Positions 1-7,462 of a stretch of 14,549 nt of DNA are shown here, piece after piece (position 1 is the stretch's first letter; each line of letters opens with the position of its first letter). The stretch comes from Candidatus Arcticimaribacter sp. UBA7428 (GTDB lineage: Bacteria > Bacteroidota > Bacteroidia > Flavobacteriales > Flavobacteriaceae), in assembly GCA_002477625.1 (NCBI GenBank), contig DLQQ01000044.1, forward strand, positions 44,685 through 59,233. The letters run 5' to 3'. Made by a program: the position numbers and the translations under genes. The notes below the pieces were generated by a model, which was not told the DNA's origin, did no database searches, and saw only the letters and a program-made list of their open reading frames with translations.

Positions 1-654
1 AACACCTTTCTAGGATATGAAGTTATTTCTCCCGTAGCAAACTTCAACTACTCAACTTCATATATGTTCTCTTACGGACCGTTTTCACATACGGGTTTCA
101 AAGCTGATTATGCCGTTTCTGACAACGTATCTATTATGGTTGCTGTAATGAATGCAACCGATGAAACTGAGGCAGATTATTCTGATGCATCAACTTTTGG
201 AGCACAATTAGGATTGTACGGTCAATACATCAACTTCTTATCGGGTGATGACTATACTCAATTTGACTTTACTGGTGGATTCAATATTTCTGAAAAATTA
301 TTTCTAGGAATCAACGCTACCACAACAGATCTTGCTGCAGATGCTAGCTTCTCAGGTTTCGCTTTATACCCTCAGTATACTTTATCAGATAGCTTTAGTA
401 TTGGATTACGAGGAGAGATTTTTAGTGAAACAAACGGCGGGGCTGGAGCATTATACTCTGGAGCCTTATCAGGATCTACAGAAGATGCGGACAATACTTC
501 CTTTACAATCACTGGAAGTTACACGAAAGGAAATTTCATCTTAAAGCCAGAATTTAGAATTGATACTGCTTCTGCAAACATCTACTCAAAAAATGCGACT
601 GACTTTACAGACAGCTTAGCCTCTTTTGTAGTTGCTGCAATCTATGCCTTTTAG
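1..654 (+). CDS. Outer-membrane beta-barrel porin, BBP2/OmpL-like (5' end missing)
   Basis: The reading frame is open from base 1, so the start and signal peptide lie outside the window; 217 C-terminal residues are visible. They begin NTFLGYEVISPVANFNYSTS and run into YGPFSHTG, a pattern I recognise from the putative beta-barrel porin-2 family (Pfam BBP2). The rest alternates short polar/aromatic strands with Gly/Asp/Asn turns. The last residue is Phe in FVVAAIYAF, the usual C-terminal aromatic signal for insertion by the BAM machinery. It would form a diffusion pore in the outer membrane; the substrate cannot be told from sequence. From memory, flavobacterial porins of this type often sit beside ammonium-transporter and PII genes, which would suit the glutamine synthetases in this window, but the upstream neighbour is not visible. 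A strong terminator follows 30 bases after the stop codon. The family call is fairly sure; the substrate is unknown. Confidence 0.8.
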   Translation, partial: NTFLGYEVISPVANFNYSTSYMFSYGPFSHTGFKADYAVSDNVSIMVAVMNATDETEADYSDASTFGAQLGLYGQYINFLSGDDYTQFDFTGGFNISEKLFLGINATTTDLAADASFSGFALYPQYTLSDSFSIGLRGEIFSETNGGAGALYSGALSGSTEDADNTSFTITGSYTKGNFILKPEFRIDTASANIYSKNATDFTDSLASFVVAAIYAF

Positions 655-683
655 AAAAAATTAAAACATAATTGTTTGGTTTC

Positions 684-719
684 CCCTGAGAGTTCCTGGT
701 AGGCTCTCAGGGTTTTTTT
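684..719 (+). terminator. Rho-independent terminator of the porin gene
   Basis: A perfect 9-bp stem (CCCTGAGAG at 684-692 with CTCTCAGGG at 704-712) encloses an 11-nt loop and is followed by seven T (713-719). It lies 30 bases after the porin stop codon and ends porin transcription before the purU promoter. Confidence 0.93.
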
Positions 720-750
720 GCTTAAAATTGAATAAATAAACCCATTCAAT

Positions 751-780
751 TTGCCAATTGCATGAGAACCGATATTTTTG
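751..780 (+). promoter_or_regulatory. Bacteroidetes-type promoter for purU
   Basis: A TTG at 751-753 and TATTTTTG at 773-780 are separated by 19 nt. This fits the Bacteroidetes sigma-A consensus TTG-N17-23-TAnnTTTG. Transcription would start near 785-787, inside a run of nine A, leaving a leader of only about 10 nt before the ATG at 795. The in-frame ATG at 762 lies upstream of the -7 element, so it cannot be the start for this transcript. Confidence 0.75.
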
Positions 781-794
781 TAAAAAAAAACACC

Positions 795-1649
795 ATGAAA
801 AGAATCACACTGGTTATGAACTGCCCAGATCAAAAGGGAATTATTGCTGCCGTAACCAATTACATTCATGGTAATAATGGCAATATAGTCTATATCGATC
901 AATATGTAGATCGAGTCAATTCCATATTCTTTATGCGGGTTGAATGCGAAATCGCCGAAAACCATCAAGGCATAGAGCACTTTAAAACAAACTTTATAGA
1001 CTCGATCGGAAATGAATTTCAACTTGAGATTGACATCTACCTCAACAATGCATTACCGAAAATGGCCTTATTTGTTTCAAAGTATGATCATTGTTTATAC
1101 GATATATTAGCACGCTACCAGTCGGGAGAACTAGCCGTTGAAATTCCTTTTATATTGAGCAATCACTTGGATTTAAAAAACATTGCCGAACGATTTGATA
1201 TCCCGTTCTACCACTTACCAGTAAGCAAAGAAAACAAGAAGGAAGCAGAGCAAAAGCAACTGAAACTCCTGCAAGAGCATCAAGTAGATTTCATTGTGTT
1301 AGCTCGTTATATGCAGATTATTTCAAAAGACCTAATTCAGCACTACCCCAACAAGATCATCAACATCCATCACTCCTTTTTACCTGCATTTCCAGGAGCA
1401 AAACCCTATCACTCTGCCTACGAACGTGGAGTAAAAATTATTGGAGCGACAAGCCACTACGTAACCGAGGAGCTAGATGCTGGACCGATTATCGAACAAA
1501 ACACAACCCATGTGTCACATCTAAACTCTATCGATGACTTCATTGCAAAAGGGAGGGATTTAGAACGTATTGTTCTATCCAAAGCACTGCAACTTCATGT
1601 TGCACGTAAAGTGATGGTCTATCAAAATAAAACGGTAGTTTTTTCCTAA
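795..1649 (+). CDS. purU: Formyltetrahydrofolate deformylase PurU
   Basis: PurU hydrolyses 10-formyl-tetrahydrofolate to formate and tetrahydrofolate in the cytoplasm. This balances the one-carbon pool and can provide formate for purine synthesis. The 284-residue protein, close to the usual 280-285, has an N-terminal ACT regulatory domain (about residues 4-80, beginning with the NCPDQKG motif). A formyltransferase domain follows (about 88-284). Catalytic Asn190 and His192 are in INIHHSFLPAF, and Asp228 is in ELDAGPII. The ATG at 795 is chosen over the one at 762 because a good promoter overlaps 762 and because MKRITLVMNCPDQ matches the normal family start. The gene is monocistronic. Its stop codon lies three bases from the stop of the convergent hydrolase gene, with no room for a separate terminator between them. 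Confidence 0.95.
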   Translation: MKRITLVMNCPDQKGIIAAVTNYIHGNNGNIVYIDQYVDRVNSIFFMRVECEIAENHQGIEHFKTNFIDSIGNEFQLEIDIYLNNALPKMALFVSKYDHCLYDILARYQSGELAVEIPFILSNHLDLKNIAERFDIPFYHLPVSKENKKEAEQKQLKLLQEHQVDFIVLARYMQIISKDLIQHYPNKIINIHHSFLPAFPGAKPYHSAYERGVKIIGATSHYVTEELDAGPIIEQNTTHVSHLNSIDDFIAKGRDLERIVLSKALQLHVARKVMVYQNKTVVFS

Positions 1650-1652
1650 GAG

Positions 1653-2432
1653 CTAGATTGTCTTAAGAAAGTTAATGGTCAAGTCATTGAATTGATTAGG
1701 CTGTTCAACATTCACTACATGTCCACAATTAGGGATAACTTGTAGTTGTGAAAGTTGGTGATGATTAACAACCTCTTTTACGGAAGGCAAAAACATATAA
1801 TCTTCAGCGCCCATCACATAAAGCGTTGGAATTGTAACCTCAGCTTGTCTAAAGAATTTGAGTAAGGGTATTACTTCGCCAGTGAGTTTAAACCAACGAA
1901 TAAATTCTTTTTGGTATAACTTTTTAGCCTCTCGAATGAATACATGTCGAGATTCTTTATGATTTCTATTAGGCATCATAATAATAGCAAACACCTTGTA
2001 TATCCACATATACGGAACAATAGACTTGGTCATATTCCCCAAGAATATAAGAATTCGAGAACGAACATTAAACTTTAAAATTGCACCACCCATTGTCATA
2101 CTCACAACACGCTTGGGTTGCATTTCAGCAATTTGACGTATTAATATTGTACCTAAAGAAATTCCAATAAAATGAGATTTTTCTATCTTTTCATGATCTA
2201 AAACCTCAATGATATCATCGGCTATGGCGTTAAATGTATAAGCTTCTTTTGCAGACATCAATAAATTGGTCTTGGACGCACCGTGTCCCCTTAGATCGAT
2301 AAGAAGTAAATTAAAAAACTTAGAAAAGCTCCGAATTTGCTTAAACCATATTGAAGAGCTTCCACCCGCTCCATGAACGAACGTGACCCATGGGGCTGCG
2401 TCCTTCGATCGATAAAGCGTATAGTTCAACAT
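1653..2432 (-). CDS. Alpha/beta-fold hydrolase
   Basis: This is a 259-residue cytoplasmic alpha/beta hydrolase with no signal peptide. The oxyanion-hole motif HGAGG is at residues 20-24, followed by LIDLRGHGAS (45-53). The nucleophile elbow GISLGT places Ser92 as nucleophile. The acid is probably Asp211 (MGAEDYMFLP) and the base His238 (NCGHVVNVEQP), giving an intact Ser-Asp-His triad. A variable lid spans about 120-185. The fold covers esterases, lipases, haloperoxidase-like enzymes and C-C hydrolases, and the substrate cannot be assigned. The ATG overlaps the pyrF stop codon by one base (TAATG), so it is probably translated by coupling as the last gene of the prfA-pyrF transcript. I know of no functional link to pyrimidine synthesis. 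Confidence 0.88.
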   Translation of the reverse strand: MLNYTLYRSKDAAPWVTFVHGAGGSSSIWFKQIRSFSKFFNLLLIDLRGHGASKTNLLMSAKEAYTFNAIADDIIEVLDHEKIEKSHFIGISLGTILIRQIAEMQPKRVVSMTMGGAILKFNVRSRILIFLGNMTKSIVPYMWIYKVFAIIMMPNRNHKESRHVFIREAKKLYQKEFIRWFKLTGEVIPLLKFFRQAEVTIPTLYVMGAEDYMFLPSVKEVVNHHQLSQLQVIPNCGHVVNVEQPNQFNDLTINFLKTI

Positions 2433-3259
2433 TATATAAACCCTTTGTTTTCTAAAATAGCCTGCATCTGCATTTGCAAATCTTGAGCAGCAACAGTTGC
2501 AGCTGCATCAAAGTCTTTTCCCTGTGAGGCATAAATAATTCCACGAGATGAATTTACCAAAAGGCCTACGTTTTCAGAAAGTCCATTTTCCGCCACCTCG
2601 GTAAGACTTCCCCCCTGCGCTCCAACTCCTGGAATCAGTAAAAAAGAATTCGGTATCAAGGCTCTTATATTTTTAAGTGCTGAAGCCTTTGTCGCTCCAA
2701 CAACATACATCAAACGTTCAGAACCTTTCCAATCTCTACTGGTTTGAATTACTTTTTCATAAAGCATTTGTCCTCCGACTTCTTGCGTCTGGAAATCAGA
2801 TGAACCTGCATTGGAAGTCAAGGCCAAGACGATAGCATATTTCTCATCAAAATTCAAAAAGGGTTCAACCGAATCTTTTCCCATATAGGGAGCAACTGTG
2901 ATCGAATCAAAATTATAGGTTTCGAAATAGGCTTTTGCGTATCGGGTTGCAGTGTTTCCTATATCCCCACGTTTTGCATCTGCAATAGTAAAAATTTCAG
3001 GGTGGTGTTCATTGAGATAATCCATCGCCTTTTTCAAAGAGCCCATTCCCTCGGGCCCGTAGGTTTCAAAGAATGCAATGTTGGGCTTGTATGCTACTGC
3101 AAAGGCAGCTGTAGCGTCAATAATGGCTTTTGAAAATTCAAACAAAGGATCGGGCATTGTTTTGATGTGCTCTGGTACCTTATCCAAATCAATATCTAGA
3201 CCAACACATAGAAATGATTTCTTAAGAAGTATTTGTTCTTTTAAAGCTGCTATTCTCAT
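2432..3259 (-). CDS. pyrF: Orotidine 5'-phosphate decarboxylase (PyrF, long type)
   Basis: PyrF converts orotidine 5'-monophosphate to UMP, the last step of de novo pyrimidine synthesis. The 275-residue protein belongs to the longer PyrF subfamily found in Bacteroidetes and mycobacteria; the E. coli-type enzyme is about 245 residues. The substrate-binding start FLCVGLDID is at residues 16-24, the lysine segment AYKPNIAFFE at 56-65, and the catalytic tetrad region DAKRGDIGNT at 94-103 (Asp94, Lys96, Asp99). A phosphate-binding LLIPGVGAQGG segment lies near the C-terminus. The start codon is three bases after the prfA stop, and the downstream hydrolase overlaps its stop, so all three genes are probably co-transcribed. 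Confidence 0.96.
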   Translation of the reverse strand: MRIAALKEQILLKKSFLCVGLDIDLDKVPEHIKTMPDPLFEFSKAIIDATAAFAVAYKPNIAFFETYGPEGMGSLKKAMDYLNEHHPEIFTIADAKRGDIGNTATRYAKAYFETYNFDSITVAPYMGKDSVEPFLNFDEKYAIVLALTSNAGSSDFQTQEVGGQMLYEKVIQTSRDWKGSERLMYVVGATKASALKNIRALIPNSFLLIPGVGAQGGSLTEVAENGLSENVGLLVNSSRGIIYASQGKDFDAAATVAAQDLQMQMQAILENKGFI

Positions 3260-3262
3260 GGA

Positions 3263-4339
3263 TTAAAATACTTCGCCAGCCTCCTTAAGCTTTTCGGTGT
3301 TTTGATATAATTGTAATTCGTCTATTAATTTTTGAACATCCCCGTTGATGATGTTTTGAAGATCGTAAAGCGTAAGACCAATTCGGTGATCCGTTACTCG
3401 TCCTTGGGGGTAGTTGTAGGTTCTGATTTTAGCAGAACGATCTCCGGAAGAAACTAAAGAATTTCTTTTCTGTGAATCTGCAGCTAGCTTTTTTGCCAGC
3501 TCCATTTCATACAAACGAGAACGAAGTACTTTTAGGGCTTTATCTTTATTTTTGTGTTGTGACTTTTGATCTTGACATTGAGCTACAATTCCTGTAGGCT
3601 CATGGGTTAATCGAACAGCAGAATAGGTTGTGTTTACCGATTGTCCGCCGGGACCTGAAGAACAAAAATAATCTACACGAACATCATTCATATTGACCTC
3701 AACATCAAATTCTTCTGCCTCGGGCAAAACCATTACCGTTGCAGCAGATGTATGAACTCTTCCTTGGGTTTCTGTTTGTGGAACACGTTGCACACGATGT
3801 ACACCCGATTCAAATTTCATAACCCCGTATACATCATCTCCAGAAGCTTCAAAAATAATCTCTTTAAAACCACCCGCTGTACCTTCACTACTATCTACCA
3901 AACTAACATTCCACCCCTTATCTTGACAAAATTTGGAATACATGCGGTATAAATCTCCTGCAAAAATACTTGCTTCATCTCCACCAGTTCCCGCACGAAT
4001 TTCGACAACAACATTTTTGGAGTCTTCTGGATCTTTTGGAATCAAAAGAAATTTAATATCCTCCTCTAAAGCAGGGAGTTGTTCTTTGGCTTCTTCCAAT
4101 TGCATCTTAGCCATCTCAACCATCTCAGCATCGGATGCCTCTTTTATTATTTCTTCGGCTTCGGCAATATTCGATAACAATGCCTTGTACTCATTACCCT
4201 TTTCCGTTAAAATTCTCAAATCTTTATACTCTTTATTGAGCTGTACATACTGCTTCTGATCCGAAATAATATCGGGTTGAATAATCAAGTCGGAGACTTC
4301 ATCAAAACGCTGCTGAATGATTTGTAGTTTTTCGATCAT
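3263..4339 (-). CDS. prfA: Peptide chain release factor 1 (RF1)
   Basis: RF1 recognises UAA and UAG in the ribosomal A site and triggers release of the finished peptide. At 358 residues it has the normal bacterial length. The N-terminal coiled-coil region covers about residues 1-100. RAGTGGDEA follows at about 115-123. The stop-codon reading PxT motif is PQT (187-189), where E. coli has PAT. The peptidyl-transferase-centre motif GGQ is at 231-233 in [10 protein letters not shown], and its Gln is the usual PrmC methylation target. It is RF1 rather than RF2 because PxT replaces SPF. No clear TAnnTTTG promoter or strong terminator was found in the 54 bases between the DUF3570 stop and this ATG, so read-through from the upstream cluster is possible. 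Confidence 0.97.
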   Translation of the reverse strand: MIEKLQIIQQRFDEVSDLIIQPDIISDQKQYVQLNKEYKDLRILTEKGNEYKALLSNIAEAEEIIKEASDAEMVEMAKMQLEEAKEQLPALEEDIKFLLIPKDPEDSKNVVVEIRAGTGGDEASIFAGDLYRMYSKFCQDKGWNVSLVDSSEGTAGGFKEIIFEASGDDVYGVMKFESGVHRVQRVPQTETQGRVHTSAATVMVLPEAEEFDVEVNMNDVRVDYFCSSGPGGQSVNTTYSAVRLTHEPTGIVAQCQDQKSQHKNKDKALKVLRSRLYEMELAKKLAADSQKRNSLVSSGDRSAKIRTYNYPQGRVTDHRIGLTLYDLQNIINGDVQKLIDELQLYQNTEKLKEAGEVF

Positions 4340-4393
4340 AAGTTGGTAATCTATAGGGTAAAATTACTACTTTTTAAATAAAAAAGAAGGGTA

Positions 4394-5848
4394 TTAGTCC
4401 AAAACAAAACTGAAGCCAGTTGCGATGCTAAAAGCAGAAAGCCCGTCACTTCTTTGATAATTCTGAAATCGTAGACTAATGTTTTTCAAAGACAGTTTCC
4501 AAAGACTATACTTAGACAGAACATCCGTATAAACCAACGCCCCTCCAATTTGATGGCTTGAAAAAGCAGATAAATCGTAATCGGAAGTATAAAAAGCTTG
4601 GGAAGATAGATGCTGATCGTAGGGAGCAAAATAATCTGCTGCTGTCTGGTCGTAGTAACGGTAACTGGGTGTTAGCTTCCAATTGAGGTTGAATTTAATC
4701 GGAAGTTCTAGCTGAACGGTATTCGAATTTACCCCCCAATCATCCGTGTATCTTCTGACATAGGAGCGAACAACGAGGTATTCATTGACATAATAGTTTA
4801 AACGCATTCCAAAGGGATATTTAAATCGATTGCGAGGCAGGCGCTCAATATCGTCGGCTAGGTGAAAAACATCGGTATTGGACGGATCTTCGTAATTGAC
4901 AATACTTCTTACATTTCCAATGTAAAAATTCGCTTGATCAGCAAAATAAACCCGCTGCAAGGGGTTCGCCAACCAGCCTTGTTGTTTGACTAAGTCCATG
5001 AATAAGGAAAATTGAGCACGCTTACTCAAAACTTGAGAGAACTCAAGTGAAACCGCATAGGAGTTTCTGTTTACATCATCAATGGGGCTATAATTTGAAG
5101 GAAGGTAACTTGCAACGCTGTTCCCGTTTTCATCAAGTACACTTACTCCAGAAAAATAACTTTGATTATTGGTCAGGAAGTTTTCACCGAACAAATCGAA
5201 TTCGTGAATTTCGGTCGGAATAATCGGTTTCCACTGATCCAGATACACCTGTGCTTTCAGACTAAGTTCGGTGTTTTTTTCATTCCACAGTTGTGTGAAT
5301 CCACCACCAAAACCAAAGGATTGATAATCGTATTCAAATGAAGCTCCAACATTAGAAGACCAATAGCGATTTCGATCATCCGTAGCATGTACATAAGAAA
5401 CATTAATTGAAGTCAATACATCTTTTCTCGATGCACCCGATGAAGCAACCCAGGGGGTTCCTTTTGGGCCATTTCCACCTCCACTTCCATCTCCATTCCC
5501 AGACTGAGCCATCCCACTGCCACTCGAAGCAGCGGTATTGAACGGGTTTCCATTACTCGAACTAGCAGAAGTATAAGCCGATATACCAACATCAGCCGTA
5601 AGCACATCGTCTTCATTGAGCGGGATACGAACAACTACAGAAGGGGCTGTATTTTGTAAATCTTCATTTCCAATTCCACCCGTAACGGAGGCATGCGTTC
5701 CCTCTTGCTCATAGTATCCCAAAAGAAGATCGATTTCAAGAGTTTCCAATACCTTCTTTTTGTAAACCTGAGTACTGTCTTGCTGAGCAAAGGATATAAA
5801 ACCTAAACTCACAAAAACAATACAAAGTGTTTTTTTAATTACATCCAC
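4394..5848 (-). CDS. DUF3570 outer-membrane beta-barrel protein
   Basis: From the GTG at 5848 the protein has 484 residues. The signal peptide ends in GFISFAQ, and the protein starts LLLGYYEQEGTHASVTGG. A Gly/Ser-rich segment follows (about residues 96-131), then alternating amphipathic strands to the end, as in a large beta-barrel. I recognise the DUF3570 family, whose function is unknown. An SGAS tetrapeptide (137-140, WVASSGASRKD) resembles the FMN-attachment core [S/T]GA[S/T] used by ApbE, but the usual Asp three residues before it is absent. The frame is open upstream to an ATG at 5959, but that start would overlap DUF4266 by 125 bases and destroy the signal peptide. GTG at 5848 or 5854 (or ATT at 5839) is more likely. 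The chosen start overlaps the end of DUF4266 by 14 nt. Confidence 0.82.
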   Translation of the reverse strand: MDVIKKTLCIVFVSLGFISFAQQDSTQVYKKKVLETLEIDLLLGYYEQEGTHASVTGGIGNEDLQNTAPSVVVRIPLNEDDVLTADVGISAYTSASSSNGNPFNTAASSGSGMAQSGNGDGSGGGNGPKGTPWVASSGASRKDVLTSINVSYVHATDDRNRYWSSNVGASFEYDYQSFGFGGGFTQLWNEKNTELSLKAQVYLDQWKPIIPTEIHEFDLFGENFLTNNQSYFSGVSVLDENGNSVASYLPSNYSPIDDVNRNSYAVSLEFSQVLSKRAQFSLFMDLVKQQGWLANPLQRVYFADQANFYIGNVRSIVNYEDPSNTDVFHLADDIERLPRNRFKYPFGMRLNYYVNEYLVVRSYVRRYTDDWGVNSNTVQLELPIKFNLNWKLTPSYRYYDQTAADYFAPYDQHLSSQAFYTSDYDLSAFSSHQIGGALVYTDVLSKYSLWKLSLKNISLRFQNYQRSDGLSAFSIATGFSFVLD

Positions 5849-6053
5849 AACCACCTCCTGTTTTACCTCCGTTAGCGCCCGCAGCTGCTTCTCTGTAAAT
5901 ATGAAAAGTAGTTTCAAAACGTTCAGCCAAAGGAGATTTGAGAGCCATATCAGGATCATTTAAAAAAACTTTATTGTAATTTTTCACAGCAACACAACTT
6001 GAGCTTGAAATAAGAACAACCAGAAGTATCAAAAAGCTTTTAATCTTTTTCAA
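5835..6053 (-). CDS. DUF4266 small lipoprotein with GGGCGCN C-terminus
   Basis: This is a 72-residue lipoprotein if read from the TTG at 6053. The positive n-region KKIK and hydrophobic SFLILLVVLIS lead to a lipobox-like SSSC with Cys20. The mature part contains LNDPDMALKSPLAERF and HIYREAAAGANGGKTGGGCGCN. The Gly-rich tail with a CxC pair (Cys69, Cys71) is the hallmark of the DUF4266 family, whose role is unknown; the tail could bind metal or be modified. Alternative starts at 6095, 6092 and 6089 (TTG, ATG, ATG) would add up to 14 residues before the signal peptide and overlap apbE by up to 56 nt. The preferred start overlaps apbE by 14 nt, implying translational coupling. Identity is fairly sure, the start less so. 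Confidence 0.85.
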   Translation of the reverse strand: MKKIKSFLILLVVLISSSSCVAVKNYNKVFLNDPDMALKSPLAERFETTFHIYREAAAGANGGKTGGGCGCN

Positions 6054-7026
6054 TTTGAATGTTTTTAGATGCGTAAATAATTCCTTCATCATCAATTAGA
6101 ATTGCTTCTGTATTGGGTAGTTGATCAATTAAAAACAATCCTGACTCGACACCCATTACAAAAGTTGCTGTTGCCAAAGCATCCGCAAGTTCTGCTTTAA
6201 TAGCAAATATAGTACAACTAATGATTCCATTGGAAGGAATTCCTGTTCTTGGGTCGATTATATGACTGTATCGTTTACCGCCAATACGAACAAATTTTTC
6301 GTAATTCCCCGAAGTTACTACCGCATTATGTTCTAATGAAAACCAAGAAAATACTTTTTCTTTATTCATTGGGTTAATAATTCCAATGGTCCAGGGTGAC
6401 CCATCGGGTTGGGTTCCCCAAGTGTTAATATCTCCAGAAGCATTGATAATTCCACCAACAACACCGCGCGCCATAAGCAGTTGCTTTGCTCGGTCAGCTG
6501 CATAGCCTTTGCCTATTGCTCCAAAACCAATTTTCATTCCTTTTTCAGGAAGAAAAACTGTTGATTTTTTTTCATTCAATTGAATCTGATGGTATCCGAT
6601 TTTAGAGACAGATGCAAGAATTAAATCAGCATTAGGCATTTCGACATCACTTCCGTCGAACTTCCAAATCCGGTCTACTGCGGCAAAAGTAAGGTCGAAA
6701 GCTCCGGATGTAATTTTAGAAATTTGCTGCGATCGATCGATTAAATCCCAAAGTTCTTTTGATACTTTAACGGGTTTAATTCCTGCATTTTGGTTGATGC
6801 TGGAAGTTTCAGAATTGCTATCCCAAGAAGAAATCAAGAACTCTATGCGTTCAATCTCATTCTTGGCAGTTGCGATATATTCTTGCGCTTCGGCTTCATC
6901 GTCAGCCACAACAGTCAACTCAAAAGCAGACCCCATAAGGGTATAAGATTCCGTAAAAAGTTCTTGTGCATTCAAAAATGAAATACCCAAGATTATCTTT
7001 ACAACAAAAAGTACTTTACGTTTCAC
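6040..7026 (-). CDS. apbE: FAD:protein FMN transferase ApbE (Ftp)
   Basis: ApbE transfers FMN from FAD to a Ser/Thr of target proteins outside the cytoplasm, using Mg2+. The 328-residue protein begins with a signal peptide (MKRKVLFVVKIILGISFLNA). It has no lipobox Cys, so it is probably periplasmic and soluble. Family motifs in order are MGSAFEL at 31-37, GAIGKGYAAD at 169-178 for flavin binding, INASGDINTWG at 194-204, SHIIDPRTG at 254-262, and ADALATA at 281-287 for metal binding. All key motifs are present. The start is GTG, one base after the thioredoxin-like gene's stop codon. It sits inside a five-gene envelope cluster. No protein in the window carries the complete Dxx[ST]GA[ST] acceptor motif; the nearest is SGAS in the DUF3570 protein. 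Confidence 0.95.
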   Translation of the reverse strand: MKRKVLFVVKIILGISFLNAQELFTESYTLMGSAFELTVVADDEAEAQEYIATAKNEIERIEFLISSWDSNSETSSINQNAGIKPVKVSKELWDLIDRSQQISKITSGAFDLTFAAVDRIWKFDGSDVEMPNADLILASVSKIGYHQIQLNEKKSTVFLPEKGMKIGFGAIGKGYAADRAKQLLMARGVVGGIINASGDINTWGTQPDGSPWTIGIINPMNKEKVFSWFSLEHNAVVTSGNYEKFVRIGGKRYSHIIDPRTGIPSNGIISCTIFAIKAELADALATATFVMGVESGLFLIDQLPNTEAILIDDEGIIYASKNIQIEKD

Positions 7027-7027
7027 G

Positions 7028-7462
7028 TTACAATTGTTCTATCAATGCAATATAAGCTTCGGGAGTTATTTTCTCATACCCCAACTGCCCTTTGATTTCA
7101 CCAACTGAATCTAAAACAACAACCAAGGGGAAATATCCCTTAGGATTGTATTCAGAAGCCAAACCTTCATTCAGCTGTTGAATTGTTTCGGGTAGTTTAT
7201 TTTTTTTTCTTTTTGGAAAATCAGCTCTAAAAAGCACATAGTGTTTTTGAGCATATTGAATAAAGGCTGGACTTTTCCAAATTTCTTTTTCCAACTTAAT
7301 ACAAGGAATACACCAATCCGATCCAGAAAAAACTAAAATTATTTTCTTGTTGACCTGCTTCGCTTCAACCTGAGCTGCATTCCAATCTGATCGCCATTCT
7401 TGAGCAAAAAGACTTGCAGTGCATGAGCAGTAAACAATTAAAAATACAACTATATTTCTCAT
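7028..7462 (-). CDS. Periplasmic thioredoxin-like protein
   Basis: The 144-residue secreted protein has a signal peptide ending SLFAQ (about residue 21) and a thioredoxin fold. IILVFSGSDWCIPC contains the active-site CxxC as Cys51-Cys54, with the strand-helix arrangement of the Thioredoxin_7/DUF255-like group. FPLVVVLDSVGEI supplies the strand that carries the conserved cis-Pro region. It probably reduces disulfides or handles thiols in the periplasm. The downstream DUF4266 lipoprotein, with its CxC tail, is an obvious candidate partner, but that is inference. The ATG follows directly on the stop codon of the lipoprotein gene (TAAATG), and apbE starts one base after its own stop. The signal peptide also contains two Cys (12 and 14), neither in a convincing lipobox. 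Confidence 0.9.
   Translation of the reverse strand: MRNIVVFLIVYCSCTASLFAQEWRSDWNAAQVEAKQVNKKIILVFSGSDWCIPCIKLEKEIWKSPAFIQYAQKHYVLFRADFPKRKKNKLPETIQQLNEGLASEYNPKGYFPLVVVLDSVGEIKGQLGYEKITPEAYIALIEQL

Noticed and set aside
762..794. Upstream ATG that would extend PurU by 11 residues
   Set aside because: It lies upstream of the -7 promoter element at 773-780, and the extra residues are not part of the family; the ATG at 795 gives the normal N-terminus.
651..1022. Minus-strand open frame of 123 codons opposite purU
   Set aside because: It lies opposite a clearly coding purU, crosses a terminator and promoter, and has no recognisable domain.
3773..3781. RF1 codon-reading motif is PQT rather than PAT
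   Set aside because: The middle position of PxT varies naturally between phyla, and all other RF1 features are normal, so it is not evidence of altered stop-codon use.
4340..4393. Possible terminator or prfA promoter between DUF3570 and prfA
   Set aside because: Only an AT-only weak fold and a TAATTTTA one-mismatch -7 sequence are present; neither is convincing.
5413..5959. Longer DUF3570 start at 5959 and an overlapping 73-residue frame at 5413-5634
   Set aside because: The longer start runs through the DUF4266 gene and buries the signal peptide; the small frame is an out-of-frame shadow of the DUF3570 coding sequence.
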